64,000 nt of DNA from Terramyces sp. JEL0728. Taxonomy: Eukaryota > Chytridiomycota > Chytridiomycetes > Rhizophydiales > Terramycetaceae. Shown in pieces: positions 22,442 through 33,814 of this stretch (the stretch's first letter is position 1; the number at the start of each line of letters is the position of its first letter). Made by a program: the position numbers and the translations under genes. The notes below the pieces were generated by a model, which worked only from the letters and a program-made list of their open reading frames with translations, had not been told where the DNA came from and ran no database searches. The stretch covers positions 62,001-126,000 of the forward strand of contig JADIIU010000022.1 of assembly GCA_027603945.1 (NCBI GenBank), read 5' to 3'.

Positions 22442-23222
22442 TTAGAAATACAGTCCAGATATCCAATAAGAGCGCGGAGTTGATTGTTCGTCAACCCAGC
22501 ATATTCCTTCATTTACCAGTGTGTTCAAGTTATTTTCAGCGCGATCTACCGTCCATCGCAATTCATTTACCAGCATATCTACATCCGCGTATCCATTATT
22601 TTCCGCAATCCCTAGCACCAATATATTATCATTATTGAGTTCTGAATTAATAAGAAATACCATCAGGTACTGATCTGATCAAAGTCCTGTTGCCCATTTT
22701 CATAACAGAGAACCCATCTCCCAATGGTTTTAGGCACTTTAAACTCTGCAGTACATCATCTCTCCTATTAGCAAAATGTACTCGCTTATTGTCAGAGAAT
22801 TCTTTCCCCTCATTTTTTCAACTTGCTTAATAAGCTCTCCAACCTCAATCAATCCTCCATTCTGTTCTCTCGTCACAATACACACTTGAGCAATCTGTAC
22901 AGATAGTTGGTAGTAAAAATCTCCAAACCCGAGCATTTCGGTCCAGAAACTCTTGTTGGATACCAGCGGATCTACTCCAACTTGTGCACACATATTTTGA
23001 AACTGCGTTCGGAATACTGGATCCTTTTTAATTTCATTTGAATGCTTCTGAGCAAATATTTCCAAATTGTTCTTTAATGCTTCCAGCGCAATTTTCATCT
23101 GTATTACATTCAATTACCTGTTCAAGTTGCTGGACTGCTATTTCTTCTCCTGCCTTCTGAAATTGCTCCCTAGTCCTACGTTGCTGTTGCAATCCCCGCA
23201 CACCAGCTTTTCTGTGGGACAT
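22442..23222 (-). CDS. SNF8: ESCRT-II subunit SNF8/VPS22
   Basis: Endosomal sorting subunit that helps form multivesicular bodies. Exons 23222-23118, 23098-22782, 22761-22661 and 22641-22442 give 240 aa. Conserved stretches are GVRGLQQQRRTREQF, ALEALKNNLEIFAQKHSNEI, FRTQFQNMCAQVGVDPLVS, FWTEMLGFGDFYYQLSVQI, DDVLQSLKCLKPLGDGFSV and RWTVDRAENNLNTLVNEGI (winged helices). Introns are 19, 20 and 19 nt. The second (22762-22781) has two in-frame acceptors. The farther AG gives ISEDDVLQSL, closest to the family, so the nearer AG at 17 nt is probably skipped. The end lies 14 bp from the end of the convergent Cys-rich gene. Confidence 0.95.
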
Positions 23223-23250
23223 TAAGATTTGAACTTTCTTTTTCAGTGAA

Positions 23251-24475
23251 ATGGCAATTGATGTTGATGAAATTATATCTCAATGCTACAATAAGCAACT
23301 GATACCTGCACCGGTTATAAAGGAGCTGTGCGAAAAAGTAAAAGAGTTGTTGGTCCAGGAGAGTAATGTTCGCTCCGTAAAATCACCTTGCACAGTAGTC
23401 GGAGACGTACATGGGTAAATATTGCTGATAAAAGACAGTTTTTTGATCTACTGGAAATATTTAGGATCGGCGGATATGCACCAAATACCAATTATGTATT
23501 TCTCGGAGATTATGTAGATAGAGGACATCACTCAATTGAAGTTATTACCCTCCTTACTTGCTTGAAGCTTCGATATCCGTCAAGAATTACACTAGTTAGA
23601 GGAAATCATGAGTCGAGAGCAGTTACAACCACATATGGGTTTTATACTGAATGCATGAGGAAATATGGCGATCCACAAGGTAGAACAACTCTAACCAGTG
23701 TGGAACTATTTTACAGAATTATTTGATTACCTTGTGCTGGCGGTAGTTATAGACGATACAATAATAGCCATCCATGGGGGGCTTAGTCCTTCTATTCACA
23801 CTGTTGATCAGATAAAAGTTATAGGTACGCTGCACTAACATCAAGATCGGTTTAAAGAAATTCCACATGAAGGACCAATGGCAGACTTAGTATGGTCAGA
23901 TCCGGTGCCAGCCGAATTATTGGAAACAAACGGGCACTTTGCAGTGTCGCCAAGAGGTGCTGGCTACGTTTTTGGAAAAGAAGTAACTAGAAAGTTCCTT
24001 GAAATGAATCAACTTGGACATATTTGTAGGGCACATCAATTATGCATGGAAGGATACCAAGTTGGTTGATTTAATCTAGATTTTATTTGATGACATGTTG
24101 TCAACTGTTTGGTCAGCACCAAACTATTGTTATCGTGCGGGTAATCTCGCCTCTATTTTGGAAATCAGCCCATCCCTAGAAAGATATTTCAATGTCTTTG
24201 GTCCCTGCCCAGTCCAAGACAGGGAAGCAAACGTACCATTGCAGCATGATCGACTGAAGGATTTGTTTGATACAGATGGCTTGATTAAGAAGATGAACCA
24301 GATGAAAACAGTCGGGCAGGGGAGTGGACACTCCTTGTTGGGTGAAGAACCTGTAGATTCTAATGCGGTAATAGATTCTAACTGTAGACCATTGATCGAT
24401 ATTTTACGTAATAAAGATTCTGCACTGAAAGGAAATTTCTTTGGTAACTTTTTGCCCCTTGCAATCAATTGTTAG
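23251..24475 (+). CDS. PPG1: PPG1-type Ser/Thr protein phosphatase (PP2A-like)
   Basis: A catalytic subunit of the PP2A-like group. Exons 23251-23414, 23435-23679, 23699-23824, 23846-24060 and 24080-24475 give 381 aa; introns are 20, 19, 21 and 19 nt. Metal and catalytic motifs are GDVHGQ (the first intron splits this Gly codon), GDYVDRG and RGNHE, then [53 protein letters not shown] and [27 protein letters not shown] and [10 protein letters not shown] fit PPG1 better than PP2A or PP4. The C-terminus extends about 85 aa past the core and does not end in the usual YFL methylation tail. Confidence 0.92.
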
Positions 24476-24856
24476 TTTATGCTTTGCATTCCTCACCTTT
24501 GGAAATGCAATCGCTGTACTTGTACGATTTGTCAGTGGTGAGAAACCTTTGCTGAATTATTCGTCCAACTGTTCACTTGGTCCAGAACAAAAGAGACAAG
24601 CTACTTAAACAAGTGTTAGAATACCGGTTGTGGACCAGTTTTTACTTGATTTTCCTTGCGATCTCAAATCAAAAACACGTTGATAACAGCTTCCCTAGTT
24701 CCACGCGAAATATAACGTCTTTGATTGCCGTCGTGAATTACTCTCAATACTTTGCAAAGTATTGAGAGCAGATGAACTTGGAGTAGCAGAAAATCGCAAT
24801 GAATTAATGGATACTGTTTTGGCTGATGAGTTTTCCGCAATTTCTTTGTGGTGTGA
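24476..24856 (+). other. Possible upstream exons of the Sec7-PH gene
   Basis: Contains plus-strand coding-like pieces that I could not join with confidence. One open stretch (about 24577-24675) reads LLKQVLEYRLWTSFYL. Another (about 24696-24836) reads FDCRRELLSILCKVLRADEL and then NRNELMDTVLADEFSAIS. A 20-nt GT-AG segment (24676-24695) and a 23-nt one near 24836-24858 would keep frame into the Sec7-PH ORF. If so, the real start is upstream of 24857. The 28-bp palindrome at 24741-24768 lies inside this stretch. Confidence 0.35.
24741..24768. repeat. Perfect 28-bp palindrome
   Basis: The 14-base arm CTCTCAATACTTTG is followed immediately by its exact reverse complement, with no spacer. In RNA it would form a strong hairpin. 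It lies 266 bp after the PPG1 stop, in a stretch that may be coding for the next gene. Confidence 0.95.
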
Positions 24857-27583
24857 ATGTTTAACATGCTGAGCAATATCCTCTCCAATATTAAGAAATT
24901 CATATCTCTGCGATATTATCAAGGAAAGATTGATGTTTGTCTCGGTATAGAAACCCCAGCAATGTTGTCTAATATATTAAATCTTAATGGAATTGCAGCA
25001 TTATATTTCAACTGCGAATCTGTTCAAATTTACGAGAGTGTAAACTTGACTCGCCAAATGCAATCTCCAACCAAGCCATTACGCCCAAATTTCGCAAACG
25101 AGGATAATACAAATTATGCATTAACAAGAAGACACACCGATACAGATATACATGATAGCAACTCAGAGAAAAATATAATGGATGTGGCAGGAAAGCAGGC
25201 AACTCAAGCATCTGGAAACAGTCTTGACTCCCGCTCGAGCGTTCCAGATTTTCAAAAAGATATAAACCGTAAAAGCGAGCGAGTAGAGAGGATTGCTTCG
25301 ATTATACGGCAGCATAAAGAAGAGAATACAGATAAGGATACTGGATTAGTATCCATACCCCGCAGAAATACTTCAACATTCAAAATCCCACAGTCAAAGG
25401 AGAGTGCAAAAGAAACAATATTGGCAATGAAGACGATAGCACTACCCCAAATAAAAAAAGAGAAACCGATTGAAACTGGCGCGATTTACTCTGTTCTGGA
25501 AGGATTAAAAGTTGAAGATTCTGGAGATATGAATAAACCTCTTCCCGATTTGGTGGATGAAGGATGCAACCCTGCTGCGATATCTTATGGAGAAAGCTTG
25601 TATCACGGTACCGCGGAAAACTTTGAAATGGACAAAGTATCGGGAATAATAGGGAAAGGGTATCTTTTACTGATTCAAGTGGTGATTATAATAACTCTGT
25701 ACTTATTGGTTATATGAAATGCTTTGATTTCAATGGGGTTACGATTGACAGCGCTTTTAGGTACAATACTGCTAACAAGAAAACTATGTGAACACCTGGA
25801 TTTGAATGGAGAAACTCAAGCGATAGATAGGATTCTGTACCAAGTGTCAAAACGATACTGGAAATGCAATCCGGAATTTCATCAAGTGTACCGCAGTATA
25901 GGTAACTAGAGTCTCACAGCAGATATTGTATATGGCACGCTTTTTTCGGCAGTCCTTTTGAATACAGACTTGAATACCGTCAACGTATCCTCCAAAAACC
26001 ACAAGAAAATGACTTCAAAAACGTTCCTTAAAAACACCTCGGATTTAATACTGGACATGATTGAAAAAGACGAAGAGATAAAGAGCGAGGTATCTTTCAA
26101 TCCAGAATCATTCAAAAAATGGAAAAAGGAACTGGAAAATCTGCTTAAAGTATACTATTTTAATCCTAGGATATATACAACTCAGTCAAAGAAAATCCAA
26201 TTGTCAGAAATACTTCAATGCCGCCAATGATTAAAACCAGAATTTCGGAAGATGAGAAAAGCGGTGAAATCGTCCGTTCCAACTCCTCTTGGAGTGTGTC
26301 AACATCACTTTCTTCTGCGCTGGGTAATACACTCGAGAGAAATCAATCAAAGAAAGGAATGGGAAAGTCCCACTCTAATATCCTGGGAAAAGGGAATACC
26401 CAGCAAAAAGTATTGCTGGAAGGCGTGCTGATTCGAAAACATTTGCTAGAGTCGCATTTCGAAAGAGCTAGGAACAGAAAGTGGTGTAAATATTGGTGTG
26501 TTATTAAATTACATAAAACAGAAGGGGTAGAACTGCATATGTACAGACTAAATCATATGCATACGATAGATAAAGAGTATTTGGATATGGAACTGAACCC
26601 ACAGCTCGCGTTTGGAGAAGAATCAGAAGCACCGATTTGTACTCCCAAAGAGTTTATTTTGCCCGAAAGTGCTAGCAGGCCGGCAGATTCACCGTTGAAT
26701 ATCGGGGAACCGTACAATACATTTGATGAGAGTGTCCCTTCCCCCAACCATCCAATTTTTTCTTCTCACGATGTTGAATATAAAATCGCAAATGGAGAAC
26801 CAAATCTACAGTCATTGATACATTCATTCGCTGCAACACATGAATATGGAGCCGCCAGGCCATATTGCTTTTCAGTTCACTTTGCAGACAACAATGTGTT
26901 TCTTTTTGAAGCGCCATCGAAATATTCTTGCGAAGCTTGGATAAATACCATAAATTACTGGGCCGCAAGGAAGAGTAAAGAGCCATTGGGGGGAGGACTG
27001 GGGAATACAGACTATGGCTGGTCGCAATTAGAAGCAGATATTAAAGCAGGACTAATCGTCGTATCTCCACCAGACTATATCGAAGAATACAAGCCAATAG
27101 AAGAAAAAGGATCGTTTGAGCACGGTAGAAATCTCTCTGCAAACATGACATCGATACTAACAAAACATACCAGCTCAAGGAGTATGCTTAGCGATGCTGG
27201 ATCTATTTCGCCAAATAAATCTGGAGCAAAGAAAAAATTTGCGAAATGGACGGAACAGAATATATCAGTGCGGCTAATCTCTATCAAAGAGCAAGTAATA
27301 TTTACTAAAGCTAGGCGCAACAGCTGGATAGCATGATTAAACAACTTGATTTGATACGACAGGACATCTATGATCATGAAGCACTCCACCAGCCTTTAAA
27401 GCAGCTGGTAATTAGCACTAATAGTAGTTTGGTGATAGCCATTCAACGTCTCAATTGGTATTTTCCAACTGGAGCCGGAAACACCATGCTCTAAAAATCG
27501 AACTTCAAAAGTACACTATATATACCAATGCATTACTCTCTCCAGATGTGTTTTTGTCTCCGCTGATGTCGCCAGGTTTGTAG
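24857..27583 (+). CDS. Sec7-PH ARF guanine-nucleotide exchange factor (EFA6/PSD-like)
   Basis: Activates ARF GTPases at membranes. Exons 24857-25659, 25680-25760, 25780-25901, 25923-26184, 26208-27304, 27325-27407 and 27428-27583 give about 867 aa. The N-terminal 230 aa are low-complexity and polar. The Sec7 core is YMKCFDFNGVTIDSAFRKLC, LDLNGETQAIDRILYQVSKR, YWKCNP, DIVYGTLFSAVLLNTDLN. The PH domain is LEGVLIRKHLLES, KWCKYWCVIKL and YCFSVHFADNNVFLFEAPS, CEAWINTINYWAA. A coiled coil and an EFA6-type NWSRKHHALKIELQKYTIYT follow. In 25902-25922 an alternative acceptor three bases earlier is also in frame. For the last intron (27408-27427) the nearer AG would create a stop, so the farther one must be used. 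The start is uncertain. Confidence 0.85.
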
Positions 27584-27707
27584 GATCTCCCGGCAAGTAA
27601 TTTGCTACTATAATATTAATTTATCATTGACCATTATCTTTGAAATTGGAATTAGTGCTGAAATATAGTACAGGATTACAATTATATTTATTGTTTCATG
27701 CACAGTA

Positions 27708-28002
27708 TTATCCAGGACCGACTCTGGGGATATCATGGTGTTCTGAAAGCGAAGACAAGTACTTGTTGAAATCTGCTACTCGTTCTTTATGGCTCTTTTC
27801 TGCAGCCTTCTCAATCTTGTCTTCTAATCGCATCTTCTTGATCTTTTCATGTTTCAGCTCGGTTGCAGTCTTGTAAGGCACATACGGTTCACTTTCAATC
27901 TGTACCTCTTTTTCTTTCGCTTTGTCCTTCTTTTTCCTACATTAATCTGAATTACTTTTTGACTTTATCTCCCTTCAACTTTAGCCCACCACCAGTAAAC
28001 AT
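27708..28002 (-). CDS. FAM32A-like nuclear protein
   Basis: A 91-aa protein, exons 28002-27956 and 27936-27708, with a 19-nt intron. It reads MFTGGGLKLKGDK, then a Lys-rich run, then ATELKHEKIKKMRLEDKIEK, AAEKSHKERVADFNKYLSSL and SEHHDIPRVGPG. The order KLKG start, Lys tract, and THK-RVxxFNxxLxxLxEHxDIPxV end is that of FAM32A, a small nuclear protein found at the active site of late human spliceosomes (established knowledge). It is easily missed because neither exon alone makes a long ORF. Its start is only 35 bp from the divergent uL22m start. Confidence 0.88.
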
Positions 28003-28037
28003 TTGAATAGATTAAAATTTTTTTTCCACAAATCAGA

Positions 28038-28652
28038 ATGTTGTCCAAATATTTCAGAATACCAATAAGGTTCAACAGTACAGGTACTTCGTCGTTATTC
28101 GACGCAGCAATTAAAGAGGCCAAGCCGCTAAAATCCTCCAAACCGATTCCAATTTTCACAACAGGGAACATGCGCACTTCACCACAAAAACTAAATCACT
28201 TGGCCCGATTAATCAGAAATATGTCTTTGGAAGAAGCAGAAATACAAATGCGAAATGTTTTGAAAAAGAGGGGTTTAAATGTCGCACAAATGATCAAGAG
28301 GGTAGGACACGTCCTCAACCATAATTATAGCCAAGAGAAAAAAGATTACTATATTAAACAAGCATGGGTCGGCAAAGGCGCTTATTTGAAGCGTATGAAG
28401 ATCATGGGAAGAGGTAGACATGGAGTAATGCACCGTCCACACTCTCACTTGAAAATCAAAATCGAAAAAATTCAACCAAAGACTGATATTGATGGACTGC
28501 TAAAGAGATTCAAGAAGGACTTGTTTGTGCAGGTTAAAGATACAAAGCCGGTTTATCCTATCCATCCAGTTTGGAGCTCGAAGCCTTGGAAATACATTAC
28601 CAGCGACAAATGGGTTGACCCAAAAAACGCATTGATCAGAAGACGAGATTAA
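28038..28652 (+). CDS. Mitochondrial large-subunit ribosomal protein uL22m
   Basis: A single exon of 204 aa. The N-terminus MLSKYFRIPIRFNSTG is a basic mitochondrial presequence. The uL22 body follows: NMRTSPQKLNHLARLIRNMS, EEAEIQMRNVLKKRG, then the hallmark KRMKIMGRGRHGVMHRPHSH loop that lines the peptide exit tunnel, and HLKIKIEKIQPK. The fungal/mitochondrial C-terminal extension (about 50 aa) is present. It shares a very short bidirectional promoter with the FAM32A-like gene. Confidence 0.93.
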   Translation: MLSKYFRIPIRFNSTGTSSLFDAAIKEAKPLKSSKPIPIFTTGNMRTSPQKLNHLARLIRNMSLEEAEIQMRNVLKKRGLNVAQMIKRVGHVLNHNYSQEKKDYYIKQAWVGKGAYLKRMKIMGRGRHGVMHRPHSHLKIKIEKIQPKTDIDGLLKRFKKDLFVQVKDTKPVYPIHPVWSSKPWKYITSDKWVDPKNALIRRRD

Positions 28653-28768
28653 TAAATATATAAAAATACTTTTTTTTATTTAAAAAAGAAAATTAGTAGA
28701 ATTAACGATGATGGGATGTAGCAATGGGACTATACAGTGCAAAAATCTGCGTTAGAGATTAAATACGA

Positions 28769-30282
28769 TTATTGCGTGTGCTCTACGGCAGCTTCAGGGG
28801 ATTCATTAATAGGATTATAAGAGGTAAGAGTATTGGGGGAAGTTGTAGGTCTTACACCAAGTGGATTCTTGGAGTAAGACAGTCTAATTCCTCCTTTTGT
28901 AGAATTTGAGAGGTGGTTTCCAGATAGCTGAAATAGCGCTTGCGTAGCGTAGTGGACATTATCAAACTTGGTTAAAATAGCATTACTTCTACAAAGCACA
29001 TTGGGCCGTTAACTCTGGATTTGTAACTTAGTCTTTTGTATCCTGCGCAACATTGGAATAGCTGCCGCAATTCTTCTTCGCAGTTTTCATTTGGCAAGTT
29101 CCCAACGTAAAGTGTGTTACATGGCGGGTTCTGATCAGCACCAGGATGCAAAAATGGCGAGTACGAATATGATACACTCTTGCTGAAGGCTTCTGGCGCA
29201 TGGAAATCGTTTATCCCCATTGAGCTGAGGCTTTTTGACAGTAGCGCATCACTGTTATATAGAACTGAGCTGAATCCTCTAGAGCTTTTCGCAGATCCAA
29301 ACAGAGACATTTTTGGATCTGTTTCTTCTGTTGGTGAAAGACAATTATCTCCATAGTAATCGTTGTTCATTTCCATTTCTATAGGGTTTGAAGGGCCAAA
29401 TGGATCAAAAATGTCAGAATAGTTTGATGCGTTGTCCAGATGAGGATAGGAGGCGTTGTAATAATCGTTTCCAAAGGACATTGCTGGGTCGTACGAGTGA
29501 GAATAGTCTCCAGACATTCCTCTGTAAAAATTGGTTTCTATGTGCATTGTTTCTGGTGCAGATCGTCGACGGATTCCTTGTCCGTTTATATAAGTTGCTT
29601 TCGCAGCGTCTACGTTGTTTGACAGTCCTCTCTTTGTATGCAGGTTCTTTTTTGCCATTTCCGCTTTCAAGACGCATCCTTTTTCGGAATCAACCTTACG
29701 TCCGCTCAGGATATCTCTTGCTCTAATTGCTTCTTCAATAGATCTGAATTTAGCAAATCCAATCTAGATTAATTATAGCTACAATTTGCTTTTTGGCTGG
29801 CTGAGTCTCTTCATTCTCTGTTGGGATTTTAAGAGCTGCAGCTTCAAATCCTGGACAGAATGTAAACATATTTTGGAACTCTCGTTCATTCATGTCATCA
29901 GGGAAACCTACAACGAATATCGTTGTGATCTCGTCCTAAGATTAATCCAGATCTAGCGTACCTGGAACGGTAATGGTGGTGGTACGCCTGGCATCATTTT
30001 TTGCAATTGGTTTAATTCTTCCTTGTTCTTGGTTAAGGCTTGTTTTTGTCCAGAAACTAACCGTCCTGTTTGAAAAAGTTTAAGTTTTAAGGCGAGGCTT
30101 TTAGGAGCAAGAGGGGACTCGATGTCACCTGAATATCGCGTGTTCTTTCTGACGGGGGTGAAATCATTTATCTCGCGACACTTTGAGGTGAAATGATCTG
30201 AGCAATCAGCAATTAACTAGCTTAATTAAATTGATCTTGGCGTCATGTTGACAGATCTAGTACCCATCTCAAGTATACTCAT
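28769..30282 (-). CDS. WHI3: Whi3-like RNA-binding protein, two RRMs
   Basis: Related to yeast Whi3, which binds mRNAs and controls cell-size and cell-fate decisions. Proposed exons 30282-30253, 30216-29962, 29935-29783, 29763-28987 and 28966-28769 give 470 aa. RRM1 is [52 protein letters not shown]. The C-terminal RRM2 is [40 protein letters not shown] and [16 protein letters not shown], the Whi3 signature. Introns are 26, 19 and 20 nt. The 5'-most intron (36 nt, 30217-30252) and the start at 30282 are my least certain choices. Coding signal is clear back to about 30216 ([20 protein letters not shown]). Confidence 0.87.
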
Positions 30283-31431
30283 TGATTACTTTTTGACGCC
30301 GCCAGCAGTTGCTCAAGTTTAGATCAAGTGTCCAATGATCATCTGAACCTATTGGCATTGTATTCGGACATGGCCAACTGAAAATTAGAGTTTCTACATT
30401 CTGGCTTGGACGCGCACTCGAGTTTCTTCCCGGTTATTCTTTATTGGGATTATCGAATGCGGTTTCTTATTATTCAGCTGAGAGTACCATAAGAATTTGT
30501 CCTTTTGATTTTAGTTCAACCTTGTTTTGGATGTAGCCGCAATGCAATTTGAATTACCTGGTTCCTTATCACGCTTTGTATTTACGTTCTGCGATCTCTG
30601 TGCTGGTGCAATTACCGCGGGTAAAATAAATGTACTTTAGCAACTCCTGGCTTATAGATTATTTAAAGACAAATTCTTTGCGGTACCACTAGTAAGTATG
30701 GGTTTCCAGCCAGCCAAAGCGATGTTGGAATTGGTAGATCATGGAAAGGGTCAAACCACAAGATGCAAAACTGACACGGCCGTAATATCTCTGGAATGGC
30801 CAATATTACGTCGGACACTCGCATAGGTAATCAATTATTGTGTAGTTTAAAATACCATACCTTCAATTTGATAAGCAGGCAAGCCCATGTGGAAACGAAT
30901 ACCTTGGATCTCAACATTATGTGCTTGAGCTATCGCTTCGAATTTTAAGTTGCCAAATCCAAGTATTCAGTCAAATTCATTCTGGCGGGTTTCAGTTTTC
31001 CATTCGTTTGACCATATTTGATGATGGTATAGAACAATCTTTGAAGCGCATTGACGCTTGTGTTCAATCGCAAGAAAAGCTAAATTTCCAGAAAGATCTT
31101 ACTAGCTGGTATTCCGGAAACCAGTGGGCCGAACTCGTCTTGGTTTAGCTGCCTCGCACCGGTTGCTGCTTGGTATATGAGATCATATCGTATTGATTGA
31201 GCTAAATTTAGCAATCCAAAAAAGGAAACCGAAACTAGATTTTGAAAAAGATACAACTGCCAGATACGCTGAGAAACGAGTCTGTCCGCTTGGGGTATTC
31301 GAAGCGAAGCTAAATTAATGGTACTTTAATCTGCTTAATTACAAACTCAGATGGAATGTGACATGTCTATTTCATCAAAAACAACTTGTGGCTGAAAATT
31401 TCAACTTTCAAACAAACAACAGCAAAAACCA
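30283..31431. other. Unresolved 1.1-kb region with broken coding-like stretches
   Basis: No complete gene could be built on either strand. Plus-strand fragments include FGHGQLKIRVSTFWLGRALE (about 30367-30430), FFAVPLVSMGFQPAKAMLEL (about 30677-30736) and NGQYYVGHSH (about 30797-30825). The minus strand has FGNLKFEAIAQAHNVEIQGI with FHMGLPAYQIEG (about 30960-30862), faintly like the VxGVxFHxG strand of ornithine-decarboxylase-type enzymes. In each frame stops interrupt, several being TGA where Trp would fit. It may be a decayed gene, a gene with unusual splicing, or the Whi3/APSES promoters with chance ORFs. Confidence 0.35.
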
Positions 31432-33780
31432 ATGGCTGATTATTCTAAAGCTCATGGTTTTGCTCCTCCACATCAACAACCTCCAGTTGGAATTGACCCA
31501 CAAAATATTTACCGCCAACCACTCCAACACTACTACCAAGAACCTTATCAAATGGAGCAAATGGAGAAACGCCAAAATAAGCAACCCCAGCAGCTTGCAA
31601 GATCCAAGAGCAGTATCAGCTGCAACAGCGAAGCTCAAGGGACTGTATATGGCGCTGTATATTCTGGCGTACCAGTATACGAAATGATGTGTAGAGATAT
31701 AGCTGTTATGCGACGTCAAAAAGATTCTTTCCTCAACGCTACCCAAGTTTTGAAGGTAGCAAACATCGATAAGGGCAAACGAACCAAGATTTTAGAAAAG
31801 GAAATACAAAACGGAGATCATGAAAAAGTTCAAGGTGGATACGGCAAGTATCAAGGCACCTGGTAAGCAGAGGTTAATTCTAGGATTCCATTCGAAAGAG
31901 GTGTCCAACTGGCTGAACACTACAATGTTGATGGCCTTTTAAGCCCGCTTTTAAACTATTCCCCTCCTAATGGAAGAAGTGATCGCACCCCAACCAAAGA
32001 GCAAGTAATGGGCAATCAACGCCTAAATAATGGCTCGAATTATGGTTCAAAAAAAACCTCGCAATATGGTTACACAGAGAAACGAGTAAAATTGGATAGA
32101 CAGCAATCTCCCCAAGAAAACGAAAGGGAGATGCATATGCCTCAATATCACCCTGCTGAAAGCCCTATGTGTGAAAACTTTTTCGAATTCCAAGATCCAA
32201 AGCACCAATACGTAAACCCATATGCCGCCCCTTTCATGTACGATTACATGCACTACCATATGCCGTTGGAGCCTATTCAAAACAGCCCTATCGCAGTTGC
32301 TGCTAGCGAACCGTCTGCCGAAAGACATAGATCTTCTCTTATGGCATTATTCATCAATGGAGGTGGCGCACAACAACATGACATGCTTTTGCCTCATGCA
32401 ATCCTACCTCCAGATTTCGATCTAGATATTTGCCTGGACGACCAAGGACACTCTGCAATTCATTGGGCAGCTGCTTTGGCGAATATACCACTATTAACTT
32501 TATTGATCCAAAAAGGTGCCCAAGTTGATAAAACTAACTACGCTGGTGAATCTGCCCTTGTGCGTGCTGTAATGGTGACCCATAATCACGAAAGACAGGT
32601 GTTTTTGGAGCTATTGTCCCTTTTGAAAGATAATATTTTCATTGTAGACCATAAAGGAAGAACGATTTTCCACCACATCTGTCTTTCTGCTTCAATTAAA
32701 GGCAGACCATCGACTTGTATGTACTATATGCAATGCTTGTTGGAGTTCATGGCTAAAATGGCGGGTGAAGAGGCCATGTCTAGTGATTTTGTACATTCTG
32801 ACTCCAGCAATTCCCTGTCTTGTAGAATTTTGACGCTCCTCAACTCTGTTGATATGTGTGGCGATACTGCTATCAACACTGCGGCCAGACTTGGATGCGT
32901 CCCACTTTATGAACTTTTGTTAGAGGCTGGCGCCGATAAAACAATTGCCAATTACGCCGCTATTCGTCCAGACGATTTTTTGTTTGAACTTGGCAAATCA
33001 CCTAGCATGCCACCTGTAATCGATTCATTAATATTAGGGTTACAATCCCCACAATAGATCTGATACAGAAACAACCGTCATTGCTACTAATCCAAAGTTC
33101 AACTCGACTAGTACTGTAACTTTCCCAGGAATATTAACTGAAAACGATACTCGTAACCTTATATTAAATTAGCTTTTATTCCTCCAACCGAAGAGATGTC
33201 TGCTGGGCAGCTGCAAAACCAAGTAAATGAGCTTCGAAACCAAGTTTATTTGATGTCCAGAGAATTGGCTCAATCCAGGGCCGAAATCAAGCCTTTGAAA
33301 TCTGAAAATTCTGTAATTCCAGATCTTCAAAATCAAATAGCCGGCCTACAAAAAGCTCTTTCAGAAAAGGTTTATGTTTCGCAGCAGAATTCGAATGTGG
33401 CAACAGTTCCTACTAGTAATGGAAACGAATCGGATGCGTTGCAAGCGGCTCAAGAAGAAATACATAAATTGAAAGCATTCCAAGAAAATCAAAAAAATGT
33501 ACAGGCTCAGTTGTGCGAGGAATTGCGAACTTTAAGAAGCGTTGCCGGCCCTCATGAAATATCTTGTAAAAAGATTATCGCAGCATGTTGCAATGTTCCA
33601 TTAGAACATGTCGATGAACTGTTGCAACCCTTGTTAGATGCTGTGGAAGCGGATCAATTCCACTTGGATATGCGCCTGGTTGTCGGGTTCATGTCGCGAA
33701 TTCGTCATGACACCGTGGCTGCTGTTCCTCCTTCGGATGTTAATTCAGAGTCTGAAGCTTCAGGAAATTTTTTAATGTAA
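31432..33780 (+). CDS. APSES (KilA-N)/ankyrin cell-cycle transcription factor, Mbp1/Swi4-like
   Basis: A DNA-binding subunit of an SBF/MBF-type G1/S regulator. Exons 31432-31862, 31884-33015, 33038-33152 and 33173-33780 give 761 aa; introns are 21, 22 and 20 nt. The KilA-N domain (about residues 80-165) reads [50 protein letters not shown] and, after splice, [13 protein letters not shown]. Ankyrin repeats are at about 315-500 ([40 protein letters not shown]). A coiled coil follows, ending near residue 761. The APSES family is essentially fungal. Upstream, a GT-AG 30-mer ending at about 31350 could be a 5'-UTR intron. Confidence 0.94.
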
Positions 33781-33814
33781 ATAAAAATTAATTGCCTTGG
33801 ATTTGACGCGTTGA

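Noticed and set aside
30921..31148. Plus-strand 75-aa ORF as a gene
   Set aside because: No similarity and no consistent splice partners; kept only inside the unresolved region.
30283..31431. TGA read as Trp (altered genetic code or mitochondrial insert)
   Set aside because: Genes all over the window use TGA as a normal stop or avoid it in frame, and the same stretch also has TAA stops.
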